A stretch of 64,000 bases of DNA, from NCBI GenBank assembly GCA_937864265.1, contig CALMIR010000012.1, forward strand, positions 1 to 64,000, given 5' to 3'. Both the position numbers and the translations under genes were made by a program. The DNA comes from an uncultured Saprospirales bacterium. Lineage in GTDB: Bacteria; Bacteroidota; Bacteroidia; Chitinophagales; Saprospiraceae. This document shows, one piece after another, positions 42,497 to 51,080 of the stretch. Each line of letters starts with the position of its first letter. Within the stretch, counting starts at the first letter, position 1. Under the pieces are notes generated by a model. The model had not been told where the DNA came from and made no database searches. It saw only the letters and a list, made by a program, of their open reading frames with translations.

Positions 42497-43528
42497 ATGA
42501 CTCGACACATGAATCGTACCATTTTATTGTTGCTCCTTTTTGTTTGCCTAGGAGGTGGAACCTATTATTATCTAGGACAGAAAAAAGTTGAAAAAAAAAC
42601 GACTCTGGCAGGCGCTGACCGGGACTTTGCTGTAGAGGATATTGACCAGGTTTATAAGATATTTATTGCCGACCGCAAACAAGAAAAAGCAACCCTGACC
42701 CGCAACGGCGACCACTGGATTTATAACGGTGAATACAAAGCCCGCAAAGTCATCATGGAATCCATCCTTTCTACCCTTCAGCATATCGAAATCAAATACA
42801 AACCCGATGATGCAGCCGTGCCCAATATGGTGAAAGCCCTGGCTACAGAGGGTAAAAAAATTGAATTGTACGACAAAAACGACCAATTGATCAAGGCCTA
42901 CTACATCGGTGGCGCAACCAATGATGAGCGCGGGGCTTTTGCTATCATGGATGGAGCTGAGCAACCTTATGTCGTCTATATGCCCTTTTTTGACGGCAAT
43001 ATCAGTGCGCGCTTTATAGCGAAAGGTGACGAATGGCGCGATAAAGATTTGTTCAATGAACGCTTGGAAAACATCCGATCGGTGTCCATCGAATACCCTA
43101 AACTGCGCAACAAATCTTTTAGGTTAGAAAAAACGAAAGATGGCTATGCTGTCGCTCCTTTTTACGATATTGTGCCAGAAACGAACCGACCTTACCGGAA
43201 AGGAAGCGCCGAGCAATTCCTCATTCATTTCGAGCGCATTAGCTCTGAAGATTTTCGGAATTGGCACCCTCAGAAAGATTCGATTCTGCAATTGACGCCC
43301 TTTAGTATCATTACGCTGGTCAACGAGCAGAATGATACCACGCAAGTCAAATTATATCCGGTTGATCGGGAAAGTTTCATCACCCAAGTACCAGAAACAG
43401 GCGAATTTCAGCGGGTTAACCCTACGATTGAACGCTATTATACCGATCTGAACGGCAAAGATTTTTTATTGTCACAGCAAGTAGTCGTGGGTAAGGTGCT
43501 TTGGGAATATGCCGCCTTTTTTGAGTAG
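42497..43528 (+). CDS. DUF4340 domain protein
   Basis: A 343-residue protein with an N-terminal anchor helix (TILLLLLFVCLGGGTYYYLG). The mature part is made of repeated beta modules of the DUF4340 type, beginning FAVEDIDQVYKIFIADRKQEKATLTRNGDHWIYN and repeated near residue 195 (LENIRSVSIEYPKLRNKSFRLEKTKDGYAVAPF). The ATG directly follows the gldG stop with no gap, so it is co-translated with the ABC transporter. DUF4340 genes often accompany GldG-like ABC subunits; the molecular function is not known. Confidence 0.88.
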   Translation: MTRHMNRTILLLLLFVCLGGGTYYYLGQKKVEKKTTLAGADRDFAVEDIDQVYKIFIADRKQEKATLTRNGDHWIYNGEYKARKVIMESILSTLQHIEIKYKPDDAAVPNMVKALATEGKKIELYDKNDQLIKAYYIGGATNDERGAFAIMDGAEQPYVVYMPFFDGNISARFIAKGDEWRDKDLFNERLENIRSVSIEYPKLRNKSFRLEKTKDGYAVAPFYDIVPETNRPYRKGSAEQFLIHFERISSEDFRNWHPQKDSILQLTPFSIITLVNEQNDTTQVKLYPVDRESFITQVPETGEFQRVNPTIERYYTDLNGKDFLLSQQVVVGKVLWEYAAFFE

Positions 43529-43581
43529 TCGTACCAATACCGGAAAGCATTTCGCTGGCCGGAAAGCATAAACCAATACCA

Positions 43582-44829
43582 ATGAAACCTTCCTATCAGC
43601 GGAAATTTCTGATGGCTGGGCTTTTTGTGGGCCTGCTGTTTTTTTCCAGCACTTCTCCAGAATGGGGCTTTTTTGGCCATCGGCGCATCAATCGCATGGC
43701 TGTTTTCACCCTGCCACCGGAGATGATCCTTTTTTATAAAAGAAACATCGAATACGTCACGGAGCACGCTGTTGACCCGGACAAACGCCGTTATGCGACC
43801 AAGCACGAGGCCGTCCGGCATTACATCGATATAGACCATTGGGGGACCTTCCCTTTCGATAACATCCCACGTGAATGGAGCGAGGCGCTGGCCAAGTTTT
43901 TGCAAGTCAGTATCATCAACCAGGCCGGTGATACCCTATTGATGGATTGGGAGCGGATAGCTGTCCCTGAAAGGCTGACCTTGCCCGGAGCGGATGAGGC
44001 ATTCAGCATTGATTTCAAACGGGAATTTCTGCCCTTTTTTCGGGAAAACATTCTACCCCAATATTACGAAGAGGAGTGGAAACTGTCTTGCGATTCTCTG
44101 GCCAGCCTGTTTGGTTTATCTGCGGGCGTTTGGGATTGCCAGAAAGTGATCGTGCAAGATGGTTTTTCGGGATACGGAATCGTGCCTTATCACCTGGAAG
44201 CCATGCAAAACAGGCTAACAGAGGCTTTTCGACGGCAGGATGTAGGCCGAATCCTTCAGCTTTCTGCCGAAATGGGGCATTATATCGGCGATGCCCACGT
44301 ACCCCTGCACACCACCGAAAACTACAATGGCCAGTTGACCGATCAAATCGGCATCCATGCATTCTGGGAAAGCCGTTTACCTGAATTATATGCCGACAAC
44401 AGCTATGATTATTTTGTGGGCAAAGCAGAATACATCGAAAAACCCCGCGAATATTTCTGGAACATGGTATTGGAAAGCCATCAATTGTTGGATAGCGTGC
44501 TGGCCGTTGAAAAAGCGCTTAGTAAATCTTTCCCCCCTGATAAGCAGTATTGCTTTGAAGAGCGTTTGGGGGTAACGATCAAAACCCAATGCCGCGATTA
44601 TGCCGAAGCCTACCACAAAAGCATGCAAGGGATGGTAGAACGCCGCATGCGCAGTGCTATCCATGCCATTGGTTGTTCCTGGTACACCGCTTGGATTGAT
44701 GCCGGGCAGCCCAATCTTTTCCCCATCAACAAATATGAGCTGACACCTGAAGAACTGGAAGCCCTGGATAACTTGAATACCCAATACCAGTCGGGTGATG
44801 CCAAAGGACGGACACACGAAGATCAGTAG
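43582..44829 (+). CDS. zinc-dependent phospholipase C / S1-P1-nuclease-like protein
   Basis: A 415-residue exported protein. After a signal segment the mature N-terminus is WGFFGHRRINRMAVFTLP, where the N-terminal Trp would bind zinc. Further His-rich motifs are HEAVRHYIDIDHWG and MGHYIGDAHVPLHTTENYNG with HAFWESRLPELY, which is the zinc PLC/S1-P1 pattern. Bacteroidota homologues are annotated as zinc-dependent phospholipase C or nuclease; the substrate is uncertain. A pair of direct repeats (CCGGAAAGCAT) lies just upstream at 43540-43571. Confidence 0.82.
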   Translation: MKPSYQRKFLMAGLFVGLLFFSSTSPEWGFFGHRRINRMAVFTLPPEMILFYKRNIEYVTEHAVDPDKRRYATKHEAVRHYIDIDHWGTFPFDNIPREWSEALAKFLQVSIINQAGDTLLMDWERIAVPERLTLPGADEAFSIDFKREFLPFFRENILPQYYEEEWKLSCDSLASLFGLSAGVWDCQKVIVQDGFSGYGIVPYHLEAMQNRLTEAFRRQDVGRILQLSAEMGHYIGDAHVPLHTTENYNGQLTDQIGIHAFWESRLPELYADNSYDYFVGKAEYIEKPREYFWNMVLESHQLLDSVLAVEKALSKSFPPDKQYCFEERLGVTIKTQCRDYAEAYHKSMQGMVERRMRSAIHAIGCSWYTAWIDAGQPNLFPINKYELTPEELEALDNLNTQYQSGDAKGRTHEDQ

Positions 44830-44931
44830 TTTGCAGGAGGAAAGCTAGGCTTTCGAGGAATTGAGGGCAGAGTGAATGACGGGGCTTTTCCCGCCCGGTC
44901 TGCGCCCGCTAACCACTAACCACTACCACAA

Positions 44932-45615
44932 ATGACTCTTGCAGAAAAAATTCTCCACTTCAACCGCCAATTGCGCCCCGACTGGGTTTTGCCGGAAGGC
45001 ATAGAACTATTATTCCCCTATGATCATCCAGATACTTGGTCGGCGATGGGTCATTTTTACCATAAATACTATGGCGATGAAAAAAAGCGAGCGCTTATTT
45101 TTGGTATCAATCCAGGGCGATTTGGGGCTGGAGTGACGGGAGTTCCTTTTACCGACCCCATTCGCTTGCTTCAGGAATGCCAGATTGAAAACCCTTTTGA
45201 CAAAAAGCCGGAGCTTTCTTCGGAATTTGTCTATGAAGTGGTAAACGCTTGGGGTGGAGTAGCTGCTTTTTATCGATCTTTTTACATCACGTCGTTATGT
45301 CCGCTGGGTTTTACCAAAAAGGGCAAAAATTACAATTATTACGATGACCGCCAATTGGAGCAAGCGGTAGAGCCACACATCATTCAGAATATCGAAGCGC
45401 AATTGGACATGGGCTGTGCCACAGACTATTGCGCTTGCATGGGGCAAGGCCAAAATTTGGCCTATTTTACTAAACTCAATGAAAAAAAAGGCTATTTCAA
45501 GCAGATTTTATCCCTGCCGCACCCGCGTTGGGTCATGCAATATCGGCGCAAACAGAAAGCGGAATGGATCGCATATTATGTAGAAAATTTGGGATTTTTG
45601 GCTTCGGCACTATGA
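44932..45615 (+). CDS. SMUG2-type uracil-DNA glycosylase family protein (DUF4918)
   Basis: A 227-residue protein of the uracil-DNA glycosylase superfamily. The active-site segment FGINPGRFGAGVTGVPFTDP is the SMUG-like motif, and LPHPRWVMQYRRK is the C-terminal motif that inserts into DNA. Length fits the SMUG2 (DUF4918) group. It would remove uracil or related damaged bases. It stands alone between unrelated genes. Confidence 0.85.
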   Translation: MTLAEKILHFNRQLRPDWVLPEGIELLFPYDHPDTWSAMGHFYHKYYGDEKKRALIFGINPGRFGAGVTGVPFTDPIRLLQECQIENPFDKKPELSSEFVYEVVNAWGGVAAFYRSFYITSLCPLGFTKKGKNYNYYDDRQLEQAVEPHIIQNIEAQLDMGCATDYCACMGQGQNLAYFTKLNEKKGYFKQILSLPHPRWVMQYRRKQKAEWIAYYVENLGFLASAL

Positions 45616-45739
45616 ATGGAGGGTGTAAAAGTTGGACAGTAGATAAGGTTTCGATTTTCGATTTCTTAACTTAAACTTCAACTTGGAAATGCCATTTATA
45701 TCCTTGGTATCTATTAATTTCGCCCCAAATGCTAGCGTT

Positions 45740-46855
45740 ATGAAACACCTACTTTGGGCTCTTTTCCTGGTACTTTATCAGACAGCCTTCACCCAATCCA
45801 TAGCACCACATGCGCACAGTCGTGCCATCCATTTCCCCGATGTAGCACCCTATCAAACGATGGTTTGTGATTTCCACCAGCACACCGTCTTTTCTGATGG
45901 CAGCGTTTGGCCTGATATTCGAGTACAAGAGGCTTTGAAGGATAGCGTGGATGCCATCTCTTTAACCGAACACCTGGAATACCAACCTCATTTAGCGGAT
46001 ATTCCTCATTCCGATCGCAATCGGTCTTATGACCTTGCTACGGATTTTGCCAAACCCTACGACCTGATTGTAGTTCGAGGCGCTGAAATTACCCGCAAAA
46101 TGCCTCCAGGGCATATCAACGCCATTTTTATTGAGGATGCTAACCGACTTATGATCGAAGATTCCATTGAAGTATTTCGCGAGGCTAGGCGTCAGGGCGC
46201 ATTCACTTTTTGGAATCATCCCAATTGGATTGCTCAGTATAAAGATGGCGTGGCTAAAGTAACGGGGATGCATCATTTTCTAATGCAGGAGGGATTACTC
46301 AATGGGATAGAGGTGGTGAATGATCTGACTTACTCAGACGAAGCCCTGCGTATTGCGCTGGATTATAACCTGACTATTATGGGAACTTCTGATGTGCATG
46401 GATTGGTGGACTGGCAGTACAAAGTGGCTGATGGAGGGCATCGCCCGGTTACGCTAGTCTTTACTACAGAGCGCAGTCCAGAGGCCATCAAAGAAGGATT
46501 GGAGAATAAACGGACGGTAGTCTGGTACAACAATAACCTGATCGGGAGGGAGTCTGAATTGATCCCCTTGCTTAATGCCTGCTTGAAAGTGACTAAAGTT
46601 TCCTATCAGGGTATCAGCGCTGTGGCTACGGTATCTATTTACAATGATAGTGATGCACTGTTTATCTTGATGAATAATAGTGATTTTCAACTACATGCCG
46701 ATACGGATGTTGTAATGCTTCATCCGAATACAACGACTTCGATAGAAGTGAAAACGAAGGAACAATTAGAAGATTTTGAATTAAAGTTTCAGGTACTAAA
46801 TGCTGTGACAGCACCAGGCGAACATCCTTCTATCAGCTTGGAAATCAATCAATAA
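45740..46855 (+). CDS. PHP-domain phosphodiesterase (Sb-PDE-like)
   Basis: A 371-residue exported protein from the ATG at 45740, which starts a signal peptide (LLWALFLVLYQTAFTQ). The PHP domain shows the metal ligands CDFHQHTVFSDGSVWP, SLTEHLEYQPH, VVRGAEITRK, FWNHPNWIAQ and MGTSDVHG. A beta domain of about 90 residues follows. The pattern matches the Sb-PDE group, first known for hydrolysing organophosphate diesters. Its natural substrate here is unknown. Confidence 0.83.
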   Translation: MKHLLWALFLVLYQTAFTQSIAPHAHSRAIHFPDVAPYQTMVCDFHQHTVFSDGSVWPDIRVQEALKDSVDAISLTEHLEYQPHLADIPHSDRNRSYDLATDFAKPYDLIVVRGAEITRKMPPGHINAIFIEDANRLMIEDSIEVFREARRQGAFTFWNHPNWIAQYKDGVAKVTGMHHFLMQEGLLNGIEVVNDLTYSDEALRIALDYNLTIMGTSDVHGLVDWQYKVADGGHRPVTLVFTTERSPEAIKEGLENKRTVVWYNNNLIGRESELIPLLNACLKVTKVSYQGISAVATVSIYNDSDALFILMNNSDFQLHADTDVVMLHPNTTTSIEVKTKEQLEDFELKFQVLNAVTAPGEHPSISLEINQ

Positions 46856-47180
46856 ATAAGGCTTTTTGTGCTAATCAGCATAACGGGGGCGTAGATTTAT
46901 TTCCCCAAATGCCTGTCACAAAAAGAACACATTGTATTAAAAGTACTTAAAAAGTTTCAAAAAAAATAAGTAATATGGTCACCAATTACCTTCCGAAGAG
47001 ATTAATCCTATGAGATTTTATTAAAGATTAAAACCCAGATTAAAATGTTTCATTCAAACACAAAGAACTACACACCATTTAAAGACATTACTAAGCTAAG
47101 TGATCGACACGCCGTCATTGGGACGGATGATGTCATTACCGGATGATTACAAACACAAGGAACTTCGTGTTGATATCCTG
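46856..47180. other. AT-rich gap with a hairpin at the DinB 3' end
   Basis: The 325 bp hold no gene. Near its right end, GGAACTTCG (47159-47167) pairs with CGAAGTTCC (47187-47195) and overlaps the last bases of the minus-strand DinB gene. No T-run follows on the minus strand, so it may be a stem that protects the mRNA 3' end instead of a classical terminator. Confidence 0.4.
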
Positions 47181-47702
47181 TCAATGCGAAGTTCCGCCCA
47201 AATCCTGCCCGGCATAAAATCCCATATCTTTATTTTTTCTGGTTTTTACAAAATAAACGATTTGCCCAACGTGGTAAGAGAAGTGTTCTACCACATGAAT
47301 TAAGATGCTTAAACCACTTTCTACATAAATCTGCACCGGACGTTCCCGCAACAAATCTTCAGGCGATAATTGAGCCATTACTTGTCGGATATCCTTTTCC
47401 AATACGTCCAGCAAAGCTTCCAAGTCGGCAACAGGAATGGGCCCTTGTTCGTCAAATTCCGCTTGTCTTTTTCGGGTATCGGGCATTCCGCCCAAGCCGG
47501 ATATGATCCACTGCCGGGCGTTGCCGCACAAATGCAGGACCAGGTTGCCTACACTATTGGAGTGTTCATTAGGGCGGTACCAAATTGCTGCTTCGTCCAA
47601 TTCGCCCAGGCATTGCCGCAGGCGCGGGAAGGATTCATCGAATAGTCGGCGAAGGACTTCAGCTTGAATGGCAGAGAGGAATTCTTGAGAGTAATTAGAC
47701 AT
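47181..47702 (-). CDS. DinB/DUF1572-family protein
   Basis: A 173-residue four-helix-bundle protein of the DinB/YfiT superfamily. Possible metal-binding His residues lie in GNLVLHLCGN and ILIHVVEHFSYHVGQIVYF; the trio of His is typical. Superfamily members are metal-dependent thiol transferases or proteins of unknown role. It is transcribed alone on the minus strand. Confidence 0.85.
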   Translation of the reverse strand: MSNYSQEFLSAIQAEVLRRLFDESFPRLRQCLGELDEAAIWYRPNEHSNSVGNLVLHLCGNARQWIISGLGGMPDTRKRQAEFDEQGPIPVADLEALLDVLEKDIRQVMAQLSPEDLLRERPVQIYVESGLSILIHVVEHFSYHVGQIVYFVKTRKNKDMGFYAGQDLGGTSH

Positions 47703-47793
47703 TGTAAATACTGATTAGTGGACAGGCAGCGTTTATTTATTACCTACCAGGTCATTAATCCGAAAGCTAAGCCCTGCTATTAATATACCCTTT

Positions 47794-50472
47794 TTACCGC
47801 AAAAAGCGATAGGTATATTTCACCAAAAAAATATTGTTGGGCTTCGATCCGAATAAATTATCATTCAAGCTGGGCAATAAGCGCTCCGTGGGGTCGCCCG
47901 ACAAGGTATTGCTTTGCGCCCATACGAGAAACACCTCCGACCCCGGCACATATTCCCAGCGCAGTACCAGATTGGATCGGAATTGAATGAAACTAAAGTC
48001 GGGTTCTTCCAAGGAGTAATCTGCAAGGCCATCCCGGTTTTCGTCAAAATCATAGTTGCCTTCCGAGAAAGACAACTCCTCCGGTGTATAAAGGTGAAAA
48101 CGGTCGTGAAAATCGTCCGATTTGGAATTGGTGATGTATTTGAGTTCGCTGTAAATTCCCTTAGAAATAAAAGGCTGACCATAATATTGAATAGTCAAGT
48201 TAGGCGTCAGATTGTAGTTGAGTCGGAAAGTCGTATAAAACGTTTGCTGATCTACAAAACCGGCCAGATAACGGGGCTGGCCATTAAAAGAACGCTCAGC
48301 GATGTACTGCACCTGCCTTTTTTGATTGGAAAAAGCAGGTTCGACGGAAATATTCAGCGCATTGATGGGCTGAAAGGTCAGCTCCATGGAAAAATCATAA
48401 AAACGGACAGCCCGTGGTTCCGTTTTTTCAAAACCGCCAGCATAAATAGCATTGAGCGAGCCAAAAATATTTTTGCGCCGATCGGAGAAAAGGGAGCAAT
48501 AAGTAAAAAAGCCTTTGGATTTTCGGAGGGTTGGCCCCCCTCTTAAATCATTGTTAGAGAAATCACGGTTTTCATACCCGGCTCCTGCAGCCAGCCCCCA
48601 AAAGCTCATCAACATAAATTCCCAGTCGAAGCCCGCAGACTGGTACAGGTTGTTGCCCCCAAAATCCCAACGCGCGCTGTGATTATAGGCAAACTGCATG
48701 TTGCGGAAAGCGGCGAATGGCTCGTTAATGCGATACGCCATCCAGTGGGTATAATTGATCTCATCGGCATTGCGCATAAAACCCAGATCGTTGAACTCCA
48801 ACTCTGGCGAGCGCCAGTTGACACCTGTATCAAAAATGAATTTTCCATTGGATTTGCCCACCCGTAAGGAGCCACCGTATCCGTTTAGAGAGGTGGCGTT
48901 GCTGTCCACCTCCACGTGTTCCGCATCGGGTCGCTGGAATAAGTGTTCAAAACTGGTTTGGGTACTTAAAATGGTGGCTTTGCTACCTTGTACTTCACTG
49001 CCAACTAGGCTAGCCGATACGTAATAGGTACGTTCTTTCCACCAGTGTACCAAATCGAGGCCGCCACTAAAAGCCTGGTGATGCAAGCCCAACAGGTCGG
49101 CGTTTTCTTTTTCCCGCTGAACCGCTGTGAGTATGCCACCAATGACGGTTTGCCCCTGTTTGAAGTCCTGGCTTACCCTGCCCACAAAGTAATTGCTGAG
49201 CGGCTCAACCACCTCTTCGCTTCGATTATTTCCCATGGCGATTTGAGCCATTTCGCGGGAGGTAACTGCTTCGAGAATGCCTAAACCTAGCCCCTTTTTT
49301 GTTTTCCCACTAAATTTCACGGCACCAAGAATGGAGGTATTGCCTGGCACTTGGGCATACGATCTATCTGGTAGATCAGGATAGCCATGAGGTGTGCCGC
49401 CAATACGCCGGGAGTAAAACAGGTTGTCCTGGCCACCGCCGCCTAGCCCTACAGTAGGCGAAAACTGGTAGTTGAACAGATTGCGGTTTTCCACAAAAAA
49501 GGGGCGGCGTTCTTCAAAAAATATTTGAAAACCGTCGAGGGTGAGGGCGGAAGGATCGGCTTCTACCTGGCCAAAATCTGGATTGATGGTAAAGTCCAGT
49601 ACTAAGTTGCCTGTCACCCCGAATTTGCCGTCCAGGCCAATGTCCAGATCGGTGTCGGTACCCGTGGCAAAAGGGTTTCCTTCTTCTTTGGGCGAGCGCA
49701 CGATTTGCCCAAGCAAATAGGGCTGGATTTCAATTTGTTTTTGGGGTCTTATGCCTTTCAATCCCTGCAATGCACCAAAGCTGCTCACCCAATTGGGGCT
49801 ATTTAAGGGTAAAAATTGCCAGACAGATCGGGATGCACCCCGGAAATCGACTCGTGTAAATTGAATGCCCCAGGAAAGTTCTTCGCCCTTTCCATAGCGG
49901 ATTTGGCTTAGTGGGATACGCACTTCTGCTACCCATCCCAGCGAGTCAATGGCCGTTTTGAGAAACCAAATCGGATTCCAACTCGGATCCCAATCGTCGC
50001 CGTTGTTCGATACAAACTCATCGCCTTTTACACCGGAAGCAGAGATCGTAAAGGAGAAGGCGCTGCGATCATCGCCGTAGCTGTCTATATTTATTTCTAC
50101 CAAGTCACCCTCAAATCCGTCTCTTCGCGACATGCGGCGGGCTATTTTATCCGGCTCCGTGTCAAAACACCGAAAAGCGACATATAAGTTTTTGTTGTCG
50201 TAAAGGATTTTAAAGGCAGTTTCCTGGGTTGGGGCTTGTCCTTCAAATGGCATATACTGGATGAAATCCGTGCCCCATGCTACCAAGTCCCATGCCGGGT
50301 CATCTAGAATACCGTCAATAACAGGCACTTGCTGGACAATGGAGGCAGTTGTGTAAGTTTTCTGCATGGCCTGTAGCGCAATATAATCTTTGAATTCAGA
50401 ATTGGGTTGCGCATGAATGGCTAGTATTCCAAAAATAGCCATAGCAATCGAGAGGGTGTAATTTTTTTTCAT
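47794..50472 (-). CDS. DUF5916 outer-membrane protein with CBM9-like N-terminal domain
   Basis: An 892-residue protein. The signal peptide is followed by a carbohydrate-binding-9-like beta domain (VIDGILDDPAWDLVAWGTDFIQYMPF; LYVAFRCFDTEPDKI; SWGIQFTRVDFRG). The DUF5916 region, with DFTINPDFGQVEADPSALTLDGFQIFFEERRPFFVENRN, continues into a large beta-barrel ending KYTYRFLR. The family is common in Bacteroidota outer membranes and its role is unknown. It is transcribed alone; a small membrane protein gene lies upstream on the same strand. Confidence 0.87.
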   Translation of the reverse strand: MKKNYTLSIAMAIFGILAIHAQPNSEFKDYIALQAMQKTYTTASIVQQVPVIDGILDDPAWDLVAWGTDFIQYMPFEGQAPTQETAFKILYDNKNLYVAFRCFDTEPDKIARRMSRRDGFEGDLVEINIDSYGDDRSAFSFTISASGVKGDEFVSNNGDDWDPSWNPIWFLKTAIDSLGWVAEVRIPLSQIRYGKGEELSWGIQFTRVDFRGASRSVWQFLPLNSPNWVSSFGALQGLKGIRPQKQIEIQPYLLGQIVRSPKEEGNPFATGTDTDLDIGLDGKFGVTGNLVLDFTINPDFGQVEADPSALTLDGFQIFFEERRPFFVENRNLFNYQFSPTVGLGGGGQDNLFYSRRIGGTPHGYPDLPDRSYAQVPGNTSILGAVKFSGKTKKGLGLGILEAVTSREMAQIAMGNNRSEEVVEPLSNYFVGRVSQDFKQGQTVIGGILTAVQREKENADLLGLHHQAFSGGLDLVHWWKERTYYVSASLVGSEVQGSKATILSTQTSFEHLFQRPDAEHVEVDSNATSLNGYGGSLRVGKSNGKFIFDTGVNWRSPELEFNDLGFMRNADEINYTHWMAYRINEPFAAFRNMQFAYNHSARWDFGGNNLYQSAGFDWEFMLMSFWGLAAGAGYENRDFSNNDLRGGPTLRKSKGFFTYCSLFSDRRKNIFGSLNAIYAGGFEKTEPRAVRFYDFSMELTFQPINALNISVEPAFSNQKRQVQYIAERSFNGQPRYLAGFVDQQTFYTTFRLNYNLTPNLTIQYYGQPFISKGIYSELKYITNSKSDDFHDRFHLYTPEELSFSEGNYDFDENRDGLADYSLEEPDFSFIQFRSNLVLRWEYVPGSEVFLVWAQSNTLSGDPTERLLPSLNDNLFGSKPNNIFLVKYTYRFLR

Positions 50473-50549
50473 AACAGTCGGTTAGAGTTGTGGTTCTGGA
50501 TGTTTGTTTAACGCCTTACTCATTCAAGCGGACAATCCAGCACCAATAA

Positions 50550-50855
50550 TCATTGATTCCTGTAGTACATTAATATAGCCCCAAATAGCGTAATCAAGGC
50601 AGCCAGCACCGTTGCCATTTTGATGGAATAGCGCATGTGGCTGGTGAATGTTTCAATATCAGCCCTCATGTGTGGGTAGCGCGGAAATACTTCTTCTTCC
50701 ATTTTCTGGCGGTTGAACAGGTGCGTAGCCCCAAATTCAACTCGGTTTTCTACCAGTTTGCGGTATGCCTTTAACACTTTTACCCGGAAATAGACATTCA
50801 AAAAAAGCATGGCCACAAATAGCCCAATAACAATTGAAATGAGTAAAGCAAACAT
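50550..50855 (-). CDS. small two-helix membrane protein, unknown function
   Basis: A 101-residue protein with hydrophobic helices at residues 3-25 (LLISIVIGLFVAMLFLNVYF) and 79-97 (MATVLAALITLFGAILMYY), joined by a charged loop (ENRVEFGATHLFNRQKMEEEVFPRYPHMRADIE). I do not recognise a family. It is upstream of the DUF5916 gene by 77 bp on the same strand and may share its transcript. Confidence 0.55.
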   Translation of the reverse strand: MFALLISIVIGLFVAMLFLNVYFRVKVLKAYRKLVENRVEFGATHLFNRQKMEEEVFPRYPHMRADIETFTSHMRYSIKMATVLAALITLFGAILMYYRNQ

Positions 50856-50946
50856 GCTAGTGATTTTTCAAATGAACCGGAAAATTTGATTTTACTAACA
50901 AAGTAAATACTTTTCCATTATTTTTAGCCGACTCATTTATGATTAC

Positions 50947-51068
50947 GTAACGCAGAAAAATTAACTTCCTGATTTTGTCCTTACCCTAGCGGGCTAAACG
51001 TTTCATTTTAAGTGTGTCCGCTAGGGTAAGGACTTTGATAAATCGGGAAGTCATTTTTTGCACACTAC
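50947..51068. repeat. 122-bp palindromic element, copy 2 (MITE-like)
   Basis: Reverse-oriented copy of the element at 19061-19182, same length and about 115 of 122 positions identical by hand alignment. The perfect inner repeat GTCCTTACCCTAGCG and its complement are conserved. It ends 12 bp before the ATG of the M14 peptidase gene, so that gene's promoter must lie in or beyond the element. In both copies the plus-strand right edge is followed by TAAACT. Confidence 0.9.
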
Positions 51069-51080
51069 TAAACTGCTGCT

